Source: Pontederia crassipes (taxonomy: Eukaryota > Streptophyta > Magnoliopsida > Commelinales > Pontederiaceae). Taken from it: 64,000 bases of DNA. The stretch is from assembly GCA_030549335.1 (NCBI GenBank), contig CM060196.1, forward strand, positions 14,709,501-14,773,500, given 5' to 3'. A program made the translations under genes and the position numbers. The notes beneath the pieces are model-generated. The model had not been told where the DNA came from, did not search any database, and saw nothing but the letters and a program-made list of their open reading frames with translations. Below, piece after piece: positions 13,099-25,111 of the stretch; positions within the stretch are counted from its first letter, which is position 1; every line of letters starts with the position of its first letter.

Positions 13099-14645
13099 AT
13101 GGCGCCAATGGCCTCTCTGCTTGCATCTCCTCCTATTTTCATTTTCGTAGCCTGCCTCCTCTGCTTCCTGATCTCCACCTCCTTTCAGCAGGGCCACCAC
13201 GGCCTCGCCGACCCCGCCGTCGCCGCCGCAGTCCCCATAAGAGAAATCAACATCACCATGAACTCGTCCCCGCTTGTCGCGGCTTTCTTCGTCATCGGCG
13301 ACTCCACAGTCGATTGCGGCACCAACAACCACCTCGACACGTTCGCCCGCGCCGACCGCCTCCCCTATGGCCGCGACTTCGACACCCACCTCCCCACCGG
13401 CCGCTTCTCCAACGGCCGTGTCGTCGTCGACTACCTCGGTGCGCAGACATGTCACGTTAACTCTCTCATGCAGCTCCGCCTGATCTGATCTCTCTGGTAA
13501 TATAACTAATTCTTTCTACGTGCATGCGTGCAGCACTTCGGCTGGGGCTGCCTTTTGTGCCGCCGTTCCTGGGCCAGACGGACGGCGCCAAAGACATGAT
13601 CCAGGGGCTCAATTACGCCTCCGCCGCCTCCGGCATCCTCAACTTTAGCGGCTCCGATTTGGTAAAATGCACGGTCATACATTTGCATATGCATGCATGT
13701 AGAGCATGATGGGTTCAGTGATGACGTTTCATGCACAAATCGTGACATTTCAGGGAAGCCACATTTCGCTGGAGAAGCAGATGGCGCAGGTGAAGGAGAC
13801 CGTCCAGAGGTTGGCGGAGGAGATGGGGGAGGCGGCGGCGAGAGACCACGTCATGAACTCGCTGTTCTACGTCTCCATTGGGAGCAACGACTTCATACAC
13901 TACTACCTGGCGAACGTCTCCGGTGTGCAATCTCTGTACCTGCCGTGGAACTTCAACAAGATACTTGTGAAGACGATGGAGAACCAGCTCAAGGTATACG
14001 TATACGTGCATGCATAATTTTCACTTTGTTCAAAGATTAACGCACTGGATATATTCACCTTGATTATCATATGATTGCAGACCTTGTATGAAATGAATGC
14101 AAGAAGAATTGTGGTGATGGGGATAGCTCCAATAGGCTGCACACCTTACTACCTGTGGCGGTCCGACAGCGTCGACGGCCAGTGCGTCGAGAACATAAAC
14201 AACATGTTGATTCTGTTCAACCAGGCGGTCAGGTACATGGTGGGGGAGCTCAACCATGAGCTCCAGCATGTGGCCATCACCTTCTGTGATACTTTCCAGG
14301 CCTCCATGGATATAATGAACAATAGTAAGCACTACGGTAAGCATGCAAACTCATGGGTTCAAGCTACTCAGGCATACAGTGCACTGGTACACTTCTGTTG
14401 TTCTTGGGCGTGCAGGTTTCAACACAGTATCTGATGCTTGCTGCGGAGCAGGACAATATGGAGGGATGATCATGTGCTTGGTCCCAGACATGGCTTGCCA
14501 AGATGCATCGAAGTACGTGTGGTGGGACGAGTTCCACCCCACAGACGCTGTGAACCGGATTCTCGCCGATGATGTGTGGTCCGGCGAGCATGCGTCCATC
14601 TGCTATCCCATGAACTTACGGTCCATGATCTCTTCAAAAGTCTGA
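13099..14645 (+). CDS. GDSL esterase/lipase (SGNH hydrolase), 5 exons
   Basis: Exons 13099-13438, 13534-13661, 13754-13993, 14081-14336 and 14416-14645 join in frame with GT/AG introns to give 397 residues, a usual length for the plant family. Residues 1-30 form a hydrophobic signal peptide, so the product is probably secreted or apoplastic. The family hydrolyses ester bonds of lipids or acetylated wall polymers. The nucleophile block reads GDSTVD (Ser69; Thr replaces the usual Leu), the block II Gly is in GLNYAS (Gly138), block III is GSND (199-202), and the Asp/His pair is in WWDEFHPTD (Asp359, His362), so all catalytic residues are present. The ATG is the first in frame after the gypsy element. 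The first exon is markedly GC-rich. The specific substrate cannot be told from sequence. The gene converges with the CBL gene downstream. Confidence 0.93.
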
Positions 14646-15208
14646 TGCATGGACTTTCCCTTGTTTCTTTTTCAACTAATGTTTATATAGAAACCCAGAA
14701 CGAGCATCCATATGTAGCATAGTCTTTAGGATCATTACAAGAAGCATATTACTGAATCAAAATTCCATATCATTACAAGTAGTAATTTACAGTATTTCAC
14801 CTACGAATCCTCACAAGGAAAACACAACATATATATAAAAAAGTTGAAGCTACAAATCTCTCACAATGTATCTCAATACATATACTGCTGTCTGATTAGG
14901 CCAGTGGTCCGCCATAATTGAGCTGTGAGAGCTCTCAAAACTGCAGTAGGTCGGGACCATCACTCCGGTCAAAATACTTATTTGATTTACAAGATTTTAG
15001 CATTTGATAATAGAACCTGCCATCAATTTTGAAAACCATAGAACTTAGATGTCATAGTCTCAAAGGATCCCTTGATCTCGGTCTTTTATACACATGTACA
15101 AGCTGCTGAAGTGGCCTTCTTTCCATATCGTCAGAAATGGAGGGATTGAAAAATTGAACGTAAACAAGTTGCAGAACCTCCATAGACCTTCATATGTGTA
15201 CTGATCGA
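14646..15208. other. Convergent 3' regions of the GDSL and CBL genes
   Basis: The two stop codons face each other across about 560 bp. The stretch should hold both 3' UTRs. No other reading frame or repeat is seen. Confidence 0.55.
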
Positions 15209-18200
15209 TCATAAATCCTCTTCATCAATTTCAGAGTTCATTGTGAAGCTAGGAAATGCCATATTTACCTCCCTGTTTCCAAAATTTTGCATGCCAATTT
15301 ATAAGAAGAAACAATATCTCTAAAGAAAATGTAAACTGCAATTAATCAAATGCATGGATCTAGAACATTGGATTATCTTTTTCTAAAATCAATATGTACA
15401 ACTCATGATTGTTGAGGACATCTCATAGTTTGTTTATCATATTATGTGAATTCACAGTTTCAAGATTAGACGCGAATCAGAGATCGTTTGCTTAGATGTC
15501 CAATTGACCATGCTTTTCACATCAGTCTTATCGATATCCATAAGATTCGTATTTAAGTTCAATCTATTTCTGAAAAGAAAAAAATTAGATCCTAAAAAAC
15601 AATGTCTTTTCTGCTTGTGACTTTAGTTCCAAATACGGAGTTCAGCTCCACTCGGGAGGTTCAGAATTATGCCTTACATAACGTCCAAAAAGTGGGTTTT
15701 ACAACCATGGCTTTCTAACAAGTACATACACAAAAGAGATGACTAGAGTTCAAATTAGGAAAGCTTATCAAACAGGGTTAAATAGGGTGAAATGCCAAGG
15801 TGCACTGAAGGAAGGCCTTCTTACACCTATTCCTAAGTTTAGTGCTCAGCATAACTCTTATCCAGCTTCTCTGAACTTTGAACTGTGATAAACTTTAGAA
15901 ACAAAATGACTGTCTAATTTTATCTCAAGAAACAAGTGTAAAATGCAACTAAATACAGAAGTATTTTTTCAAAGATAGACTACTGTCATTGCACATCCCT
16001 TAGCTAGATACAGAGATACCAGTGATATATGTTTACTAGAAATTCTGGTAAATCAATAGAATTGGTTTCACTCTTTAGATAACTTTACAAGATTGTGATC
16101 ACGACTCACTAAAGGATTCCAAGACATAAATTTGTTATCATGCTTCAACACAAAAAAAAGTGTGATGATTTCAAACTTGATTTGCTATTGTACAAATTAT
16201 TTATGATAAATACAATAAAAAATACTACTATTGCATTGGTAAAAGGAGTGAAGATACAAGAGACCATAGATCAGGGACACATGATATTATACTAATATAA
16301 GATCCTAGAAGAAACGAAAATCAAACCTACAATATGAGCCACACATATATACATATATATATACACATGAATGGTAAAAGTTATAGCATTAACCTCAAGG
16401 CTTCAGACTCATCTTTCACAATTGGAAAGAACCCGAAAGATAAAATAGAAAGATAATCAGATTTAAATTAATCTCATCTAAGCTATCAACCCAAAAGATA
16501 AAATAGAAAAATAACCAGATTTAAATTAACTCCGCCTATATTTTATAGCCGGTCCCAAGTCCGGATAAAGGAGGAGGGTTGTGTTAGGCCCCGACAGCCA
16601 GCATAAAATCCTGTCGAATCTTATGAACATGGATCAACGATTATAGCGTCGTATGATCCATGTAGCCGACCCCACCTAGTGAGATAAGGCTTTGTTGTTG
16701 TTGTTGTTGTAAGCTATCAACAAAAGAAAAAAGGAATTATAATAAAACTTAATTTAAGAGCTGTGAACCAGTGCAAGTTGTCCGAGATGAATTATACTTT
16801 AAGTATGGAAGAGTCATATTCTTGAGAAGTGATGGATTTCGAGCTACAAATTCCTTCCATTCATCAGGGTCTATTTTCCCGTCACCTTTCAGGTCAGCTT
16901 GTATAAAAGTCTGCAAGAGAAAAATCATGTACTAAAAGGTTAAAATTAAGAAAGAAAATTTCGGAAATGGTAAATGAGATGTGATACCTGATTAATAATT
17001 GTCTCAACAACATCATCCGAGAGGCTTAAATGTGACTCATTCAGAAGAGCAATCACCATCTCCTTTAACTGTGAATAAAATAACGACAAATATAATTATA
17101 CCATACTCAAAATGCTCATGAAATTTTGAGTAATTGACTAGAAAAAAGGATTTACATCTAATAATAATTTCATATTAATAGAAAACAGGTAAAGAAATTT
17201 TTTAAGAAGAAGCCACCGATCAAGCTCAAGTAAATTTCAGCCAAAGAAACTTTGCATGTGACATTATTTTCTCTATGTGGAAAGGTAGCAGTACTGTCAC
17301 AAACAAATTGACATACTTTCTTTACCTGTTCTCTTTTAAAGGTTATGTTTTCCACGTATTTATTTGTTTCAGTGGAATTATATCAATAGGAAAGTGGCAG
17401 ATTTGCAAGAATTTGATCTGTGACTGGGAATTTTCTTGATCAACGCAATGGCAGCTGATGCTTCAAAACGCTGAAAAATATATTGTATGGTGTACTAAAA
17501 TTATTATATTAAAGAGAAACCTATCATAAAAGACAATTACTTAAAGTTTGTCATAACACTTAAAGTAAAATGGTGGAAACCAAAATATATTACCTCTTCA
17601 CGTTCGATATAGCCCGTGCTCCTGAGATCATATAATCTAAATGCAACTGCAGATAGAAGATTTTCAACGGATGAGCTACTTTTGACTGAAAATCGTTGAC
17701 ATGAAAATTTTGAAAAGGAATGGTAATCCTCGGGGGTAGTAGTTCAGTACTAGTGAAGCAAGCATGGATAAGTTGAGAAGTAAACAGAATACAATCTACG
17801 ATAATTGACACATGCATGCATCATGATGCAAGATCAAGCAAACAAGGTTTCCAAGGGTATCTAAACTTCTACAAAATAGAAGAAAGTACTCACATGAGAT
17901 TTTTTGTTCTATTGGTGTATTGGGATGAAAGATACTAAGAGATCGGACGAATTCTCCAAATTCAATAACTCCATTCTTTTTTACATCAAACAAGTCAAAT
18001 ATCTGCATTGGTGAAGATATCACCCATAAAATGGATACATAAGAAAGAATAAAGGATCATAAATCACTATAACATGACTCATCCTGCCTTCAAATATTGT
18101 AACCCTACTTTTGAATTTGCCTTAGAAAAGCATTTGATCTTTCAGGTTTTGACTTAACTTCTGCACAAGCAAAACACTGGTAGAAAATTGGTTGATAGCA

Positions 18201-19673
18201 TATAAAATGCTATGTAGGTATTTTCAGTTTAATGAACTATAGTCAACTGCATACCCTGGAATAGTTACTCATAGAATTATATATGAGAAAGCAAAAAGTG
18301 GACATAAATTTTCTTCATATCAACATACTAACAATTTTCCTGCTGATTTCACCCTTAAAATTATAACTACTTGTGCAAATGCGGACATGCTTGAATCAAT
18401 TAATGCAAGATTTGCATAATATATCTTACCCATTTATTTGTCACAATAATATCACAACTTGAGGCTTGTTTTTTTAATTGTTTTAGGGTACATGAGAGCT
18501 TCTCTAACAACAAATTTAACTCAATGATTTCTTGGTCAATCCATTTCTATCCTAAGATATTCCACCGAGAACACAGTACTGGATAAATCAGGATGACAGT
18601 TCCTACAATTTACCCAACTCCTAAATAAATGATGTCAATTTTCTAAAACTGCTGCACGACCTTGTGCGTAGTGTGTTGCAAACAATCTAGAAGTTAGTAG
18701 GCTTGGTTCCAACAACATCTATAAATAATATAATAAAATAGCTTAACAATTTATTACATCACTCACGAATCCTCTCATACATAATAAATCATTGTGTTAA
18801 CTATATATTAGAGATATAAAATATTGGATATATGCAGAAATTTCTTGAAAGCACGTATAGGTAATAAACAATCATCTAAAGATTCATGTGAAAGAAGCAG
18901 TGAATTACTAAGTTGGAAACAACACTGACCCTGTCTGCGAAGAGATTCTGCTTTTTGCAGTTCCTGAAAAGAGCAAGTTGGAATTCTTCCTGAATACAAA
19001 AGAGATAAAGCTGACGATTTATCTTATGCATACACATTATAACTATCGCACAATGGAAAAGCTTATGACATACCTTATGTATAAGGCCATCTTTGATTAT
19101 CGAATGACTTAATTTCTTGAAGAGCTCATATAAAGCTTCTACTTCACTAACAGTAACTATCAAGGTAAAGAAAATGATCATTTCTCTGAAAAAGTTGATA
19201 CTGGTTGGAGATGTCAGTTTAATAAAGTTTCATACCAAACTTAAGGTAGGGGAATGAGGTTAATTAAATTATTTTGCCAAAACAAAATGACAGCTCTACT
19301 AGCACTTTGTTTTTTCAGTTATACTACTAGCTCTTTGTTTAATAAAACATTTATTCTGATGGTCTAACATATGCTTGTCCATAGATGATGCAACCATATT
19401 GAAATTCTGAATGATACTGCCTCATATATAAGGATACTTCCTTTTTCTCTGCATTCGACTAATTGGATGCTGATAAATAATACTTTCTCAAGATAACACA
19501 GTAAAAAAAGGTATTCAATGGTTCCATCAATGGAATTTATATGTCAACAAAATATCAAGGGAAACAAAAGTTATCTGCAAATCTGGAGACTCACAGCATG
19601 TTTCCGATGAAAGGATAATAGGATTTTCGTATCCGGGTGTATGCTTGACTTTCTTCGAGGGGACACAACCCAT
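15209..19673 (-). CDS. CBL4: Calcineurin B-like calcium sensor (CBL4/SOS3 type), 8 coding exons
   Basis: Coding exons, 5' to 3' on the minus strand: 19673-19595, 19156-19074, 18989-18930, 18002-17894, 17646-17594, 17068-16988, 16910-16798 and 15272-15209. They join in frame to 213 residues. The N-terminus MGCVPSKK has Gly2 for myristoylation and Cys3 for acylation, which anchor the protein to membranes. Four EF-hands follow: an atypical 14-residue loop (43-56), then loops 80-91, 117-128 and 161-172. The tail has the FPSF motif (199-202), whose Ser is phosphorylated by partner CIPK kinases in this family. CBL4/SOS3 senses Ca2+ and recruits CIPK24/SOS2 to activate Na+/H+ exchange; that role is inferred from similarity. 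CBL5 or CBL8 are alternatives. The last intron (15273-16797) holds a SINE. Confidence 0.93.
16491..16529. repeat. Second copy of a 57-bp direct repeat at a SINE insertion
   Basis: This block (CCAAAAGATAAAATAGAAAA...) repeats the block at about 16432-16470 with few changes. The motif TAAGCTATCAAC follows the first copy (16479-16490) and reappears after the SINE (16710-16721). Confidence 0.7.
16530..16709 (+). mobile_element. SINE copy 1 (near full length, Au-like 3' end)
   Basis: The unit runs from CTCCGCCTATATTTTATAGCC through GGTCCCAAGTCCGGATAAAG to ACCCCACCTAGTGAGATAAG and ends in (TTG)n. The 3' end resembles the Au SINE family as I remember it. Other copies in the window are at 30306-30418, 56956-57019 and 63722-63809. 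It sits in the last intron of the CBL gene, in the antisense orientation. Confidence 0.82.
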
Positions 19674-21220
19674 AAGAGATTGCTGGAGAATCCCCCACTA
19701 GGATGTTATGTTCAGTTGAATCACTTGCACCTATATAATTCTATGGAGAAAAAGTAGTTAGAATATGGTTACAATACCATCAATATGACAGTACCAAGAA
19801 AAGTAAACTGCTTCAATAGTATACTTAAAGTTAACTTTTTCTACATGGATAATGCTGTGCAGAACTTAATTTGTCTATATTCATGGAAGAAAACTATCTC
19901 TTTCTCAAGGACATATCAACATAAAGATCTTTGATAACAAAATTGATATTGAACATTGTAAACTACCTACACCAATCCATTATATAGGTACACAAGTAGG
20001 TAGTATATAAATTTATTATCACAACTAAGAACACAAATGGGAAAAATTGCCACAAAGGCTTGAAACATCATAAATATAGCAAGTAACTTCCAACCATGAT
20101 GACAACTAGAGATTGAAACCGCATCGTGTACTCTGCAGACTTCAGTAGTAGTTGCTTAGATAAGCAAAAATTGTCAACAGCTCAGAAGGAGGAAGAATCA
20201 AAATTCTCTTTAGCAAAATGATTATTTGATATATCTCATAAAGTTTAGGATTAGAAACTTAAGACCCTCAAGTTGCAGAATTCAATTCGTGCAAATATCT
20301 TATACGCACAAGGCATTCCGAACCGATTAAACGTGAAAGATTGACAATAAGTCAGATTTAACTGATAGAACAGTAAACAATTAAGAATACACATTAAAAT
20401 GAAGAACAATAGTAATACATACAGAATTAGCATAAAATTAGATGGAGCCACGATTCTGAGGAAAATAAAAAATGATGCGCCCCAAGAACTCAAACAATTT
20501 GGGATGTAGAAAAAATTAACAAAAGAATTCTCTTTAACCACTTTGCAAATATGCCTGGCTTACCAGTGTTGTTAACAAGGAGTTCAGACATATGTTAAAC
20601 TATTAAACTTAGGGGAAAGGGAAGATATGTTCTTTCTCTTTGGAGTCGCAAGAGCTCATTGCCAGAACCTGCTTTACTGTGAGTGCGAGGTGTAGAAAAT
20701 AATCAATGTCTTTTCTCTCGAGAAAAAAAGGAATCTATGGAAGACAAAAATTGATGGATGGCAGAGAACAGTGCCGATTCCATGTGTTATATGCATCCCT
20801 GTTTACCACTTTGCTGTCATAGTTCAGAAGCAATGGTCGCCCTCGAAAGAGTTCAACACAGCATCAAAAAACACCTCGAAAGCAACACTAAACAGCATCA
20901 GGTTCGCCTTTCAAGTCATCTCATCTGCTCATCTCCCAGATAAAGTATTCATTCTCCAGATGCAAAAATGCCAGAAACAAGAAAGAAAACTATAAACGCA
21001 GCTTTGTTTCTGAATGTGCCATTCCAGTGGCAGTTTCTACATGGGACTCAGCCTGCAAAATCGCGTTCTAGAAGGAAGAAAAGTCCGAAACTGGATTTGT
21101 ACAGACACGAGGAAGCCAAAACTTCAATCAAACAAGCGCCAGAGGCATTGAGAGGAAAAGATTTAGATCTTTTCTAAGATACTGTCTGCAGGAAATCGAG
21201 GGAGAGAGCACGAACCTCAC

Positions 21221-21298
21221 CATAGATTTCAAATGCTAGATCCCCATCCACCTTGTTGTTAAGGTCTCACATGAGGTTCTCTCTCTCTCTCTCCCCCC
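21221..21298 (-). promoter_or_regulatory. Probable non-coding first exon (5' UTR) of the CBL gene
   Basis: Read on the minus strand, a GA-rich leader (the plus strand shows a CT run at 21274-21295) leads to CTATG|GTGAGG at 21221/21220, a good splice donor. A possible acceptor, ATATAG|GTGCAAG, lies upstream of the ATG at 19673. CBL genes commonly have an intron in the 5' UTR. The transcript itself is not visible in sequence, so this is inference. Confidence 0.45.
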
Positions 21299-21318
21299 TC
21301 CGAAGCTCTCTGAGTCAT

Positions 21319-21330
21319 TTTTTTATAAGC
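21319..21330 (-). promoter_or_regulatory. TATA-like element of the CBL gene
   Basis: The minus strand reads GCTTATAAAAAAAT about 30 bp upstream of the GA-rich leader, the spacing expected of a TATA box. Confidence 0.4.
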
Positions 21331-22704
21331 AATCAAAACAACGACAAATTTTTTCTGCCACATTTAATGCTATTTTTTTTTATTAATCACTCCATTTTTT
21401 TATCAGAGATCAAAGTTTAACATATGCATTAATATCTTCGTCACAACTTAGTCTTAGCGTATGCATACATTATAACATTTTTTTATAATGCGATGTCTGA
21501 CAGGACGCATCTTTCACAGGCCTGTCAGCCGTCTGGTTGGTGGCACTGGTACGCGAACCTGCAACGAAGGCAGCGTATATTGTCTCCTAATACGTGTTCG
21601 TCGGACTTCATCGCGGGTCGAGATTTCAAATTCGTAATCGGTGCGTATAAATTTTAGTATGAATTTGAACGATTAACGTCATTTTCAAATGACAAAAAAA
21701 AAAAAAAAGAATGGAGTTTGCAATTTCTCATCGTTCAAGTAAGATTGAAAAATTTTGGATGCGAGATCAACTCGTCAGACGTATTAGTGGGGATGGCAAC
21801 TGAAAAAAAAAACTTATTTCTTTTCTAAATAAGTTTTTTTTGAAATAATGAATCTTATTTCTCATCGCTATCTGTTATTTTTATCGTACTTAAAGTATTA
21901 ATATTTTTAATGATATGTGCACGTGCAAAGTTTTCTATATACGTCCAGTTTTCTATCCATGCAAGCCATGAAATGTCGAAATTAAAACGGCATTTCCAAA
22001 ATTCCGAGTGAAATATTTACTTCTAATAAATAAATAAGAAAAATAGAAGCGTTGAAAAGACAACGCAGAGAATATTACAGTTAGGGATAATATATATATA
22101 TATATATAAGCATATAAAAATATTATGTATACACGTGGATATGTATTTTCGAATCAAAATAATGATGATTTACGTTAATATACGTACGTTCTCAAAGTAG
22201 ATAGGTGAATTGAGTACTAGTAGTATATATTAACTTATGTTTTGTGTAACTAAATATAAATTAGCTCGCTATGTTGGATAGTGATAGAAAGTAGAAACAT
22301 ATATTGTATTTTGGTATAGTCAATTTCAAATTTTAATATTTAAAGTTAAATATAGCTTAATTTAATTTTTAAAATATTTGATATGTTAAATTTTATATTT
22401 GTGATTTCTATTCAAACATTGTCTTAAATTAGGACTCCAACTCAAAAAATAAAAAAACACAACTTCTTAGATCGATTGTTTTCATCTAAATATTTTTCCC
22501 GTGGATTTTTACGCTTAAGAACCATTCAAAATGTATAGATTAAATTTTTTAATGCCTAGCCACTTTCACCTTTTACTCTGGATATATTTTTTTTTCTCGT
22601 AAATAAATCCTCCATTTTGGACCGGATGTAATAGGGGAATAAATAGTGTGAACTCCATTAAACTACCTCAAATTCTAGTAACCAATAAAAAGAATATTTT
22701 CCAT
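21331..22704. other. AT-rich intergenic DNA
   Basis: There is no coding frame of substance. It contains a short (TA)n run at about 22090-22108 and several A or T homopolymers. No element was recognised. Confidence 0.55.
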
Positions 22705-23320
22705 ATCAATTTTTAAATTAAAATTGATTAACTTTTAGCAAATACCTCTAACGTCTCCCAACTTTATTTTGCAATTACATCATCATTTAATTTTTAATTT
22801 ATTTCACTTATTTATATATCCTTTTGATCGGATATCACGCACTTTGTTAATTATTTTTGCTTTTATTTGACACATAATAGTAATAAAATTAATATAAAAT
22901 AATAAAATGATATTAAAATGCATTAAAAGAATAAAAACTAAAAAAAGTGGCAATTATGCACCTCTTCTCGTCGGCCAGTGTTCGCAATATTTGAAGGGGA
23001 GAGGGGGAAGGGAGCAGTGTCCCCTCTTCTTGCCGACGTCGGCGACTGCGAGCAACAAGCTTGTGTTGTCACTTTTTTTTTTAATTTTTGTATATTTTAA
23101 TAGTATTTAATATGACCGTTTTATACTAATTTTATTTTTTATGTGCCATGTAAGAGAAAAAAATCATCAAACGGGTGATACCTGATTAAAGAGGTAATTA
23201 GTGAAATAAATTAAAAGTTAAAGAATGATCTACTTATAAAATAAAATTGAAGGATAAACTTAGAAAAAAATGATCAAGTTGGAGACATTCATTTAAATTT
23301 ACTCAATTAAAAATTGATCT
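22705..23320. mobile_element. Fold-back (long inverted repeat) element of about 0.6 kb
   Basis: The left arm (about 22705-22955) and the reverse complement of the right arm (about 23068-23320) share a series of blocks in the same order: TCAATTTTTAA, GTCTCC(C)AACTT, TTTTAATTTATTTCAC, GATCxGGTATCAC-type text, (G)ACACATAA, AATAAAATTA and AAAAAGTGxCAA. The roughly 110-bp loop is GC-rich. No transposase is present. This is the architecture of a non-autonomous fold-back element or MITE. The superfamily and exact ends are not determined. Confidence 0.65.
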
Positions 23321-24373
23321 CTTTGTTAAATATTTTGTATTATACTATTAAAACATATATAATATATTCTAGAGTAGAAAATTAAGTTGATGTCGTCATT
23401 GAGCGTATTGTACACCACATTTTTTTTCTTTCTCTTTAAGGGTACAATTTTGGGTTGCTCAGGTATTTTTCCACTTTTTCTTAATCTTCTCTATTCGAGA
23501 GCCCACACTTATATATGACTACCATTTCTCGGTGATATATACACCCAGATGATTAACCACATAATCTGGTAGTCATCTTTTTTCTTCTAAAAAAAAGAAA
23601 AGGTCGTGATTGTATTTAATAATCTAAAACTAACAACTAAAAAAAGATCGGCACACTCCCTTGTGTGTATATATATAGGAGTATTAGTGTGCTACCACAT
23701 CTTTGTGATAGCACTTTGCACAGATCATCCGATCGGAGATGGATGGATAAGATTTGTGCCTCGGTTTAAGGTGGAGGGTGGAGATAGTTTGACATGCGAT
23801 TTAGCAAGAGGAAGGGCGGTTTGGCGAGCGAGAGGATGAACTGTGCGACGACCGGTGGATGCAATCGTTCCTTTCCCAAGCTGCGCACCAAAACCCTGCG
23901 GGGTGATGAGGGGACTTACGCGATGAACAAGCACTCTGTGCTTCGACAAGGGGGCATGCGTGATGACGAAGCTCCAATGAGGGGACTTGCACGACGATGG
24001 AGCTCCTCCACCCACACGACGATGGAGCTTTGCGCGACAACGATGCTCCGCACAACATTCCTCCTCCTCTAGTCTCGCCGCTGTTTCTCCTCCCTCGCCG
24101 ATCATGCGCGCAGAGAAAAGGGGGCATCAGCCCCCATCTACGAGTTCAACGACGAGCTCGCGGAGGGAGATCGACGTCCCCCTTTCTCGCACTTATCAAC
24201 ATGGCAGAGAAAAAAGGGGGCGAGGGAGAAGGAGACGTCGCTGACGAGGTAGAAGAAGATGTTGTCGGCGAAGTAGAACACCCCTACGGAGATGTCAACT
24301 ATGGGAGGAGGAAACGCATAGAGATGAACCCTTGAGTTGAAACTACTCCTACGCTAAATCGGGCGCACCTTCT
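23321..24373. other. Intergenic DNA with a GC-rich segment at about 23720-24310
   Basis: The first 400 bp are AT-rich. From about 23720 to 24310 the composition turns GC-rich with short imperfect repeats of CACACGACGATGGAGCT type. Frames are open on both strands there, but none resembles a protein I know, so I treat them as a consequence of base composition. The copia element is inserted at the right edge. Confidence 0.4.
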
Positions 24374-24870
24374 TGTTATCATATATGAAGTTATCAGTGT
24401 TATCAGTTATGTTCATAGTTATCAATTACAGTCTTTTTTATATTATATGGTATCAGAGCCACTCCGTGTGAGCCTCTATGCATGGTGGGATGCGATCACT
24501 CAACGAAGATGTTGAGTCCCCTAAGGGGGGAAGGATGCATGAGGCATGCCTTGGATTAGTCCCACATGCATAAGTCATGAGAGAGATGCTGGGTATATAT
24601 ATGTAACATTCTTAACTTACTAGGACGCGTTTTAGGAAAACCATGCGGGCGAAGGCCCAAAGCGGACAATATCCTATGCAAGTGCAAGGGTATTGCACTA
24701 ACGGTATCGACAGTTATTACTGTAGCGTATTGTAGCATTTTTTAGACATTATAAAACCCTTGTAAGAGCAGAGTTGTTGATTGCTTGTTTTTTAATAGAA
24801 TAGAATGACAGCTTTGCTCCCAAGTTTTGCTTCTCCATGTTTCTGCATTTTTATCCTCTGATTCTTATCA
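24374..24870 (+). repeat. Copia left (5') LTR, 497 bp with insert
   Basis: The outer parts match 29398-29664, including TTGTTGATTGCTTG and AGAATGACAGCTTTGCTCC. Between TATATTATA and ACGGTATC it has about 253 bp that the right LTR lacks. Confidence 0.88.
24448..24700 (+). mobile_element. TRIM-like insert inside the copia left LTR
   Basis: The insert opens with TGGTATCAGAGCC, a perfect tRNA-Met PBS. It has a purine tract AAGGGGGGAAGG at 24523-24534, then LTR-like text with TCCCACATGCATAAG and GGCCCAAAGCGGACAATATC, a phrase I recall from many plant TRIM and related LTRs. The layout PBS, very short interior, PPT, LTR fits the 3' part of a terminal-repeat retrotransposon in miniature. An alternative is that the right LTR lost this segment by deletion. 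Confidence 0.55.
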
Positions 24871-24882
24871 TGGTATCAGAGT
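24871..24882 (+). other. Primer-binding site of the copia element
   Basis: TGGTATCAGAGT follows the LTR end with no gap. It matches the tRNA-Met PBS except for the last base. Confidence 0.85.
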
Positions 24883-25111
24883 TGGATCGAAGTCCTGCAG
24901 ATCTTCTTCATCCCGTTCGTGCAGATCTCAGCTAAGTTATTGTGATACCTCCGTTTTGATTTCTAATCAAATAGTTGATGTGTTCTTCAGATTTGTGTTT
25001 TAGATCTGAGTTGCCGAGGGATTTATTTTATTCAGATTTCTGGAGATCGTGTTCTTGATCTGAGATACGTCTTGATCTGATTCTGGTAGTTGCAGTTCTT
25101 TTACGATTGAT

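Noticed and set aside
13066-13748. Long open frames antisense to, or out of frame with, GDSL exons 1 and 2
   Set aside because: They are shadows of the GC-rich coding exons. The spliced frame gives all GDSL motifs, while these frames give only low-complexity Arg/Ala/Gly text.
17400-17480. Open segment in CBL intron 5 preceded by an acceptor-like CAG
   Set aside because: The CBL family needs no residues between exons 5 and 6, and adding the segment would break the third and fourth EF-hand spacing.
23725-24335. Overlapping frames of 85-126 codons on both strands
   Set aside because: Composition-driven open frames with no recognisable domain, and no splice pattern could be built.
24461-24520. 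Possible 5S rRNA-like segment (Cassandra-type TRIM)
   Set aside because: GGGATGCGATCACTC briefly resembles 5S-derived text, but the match is too short and the internal control boxes are not present.
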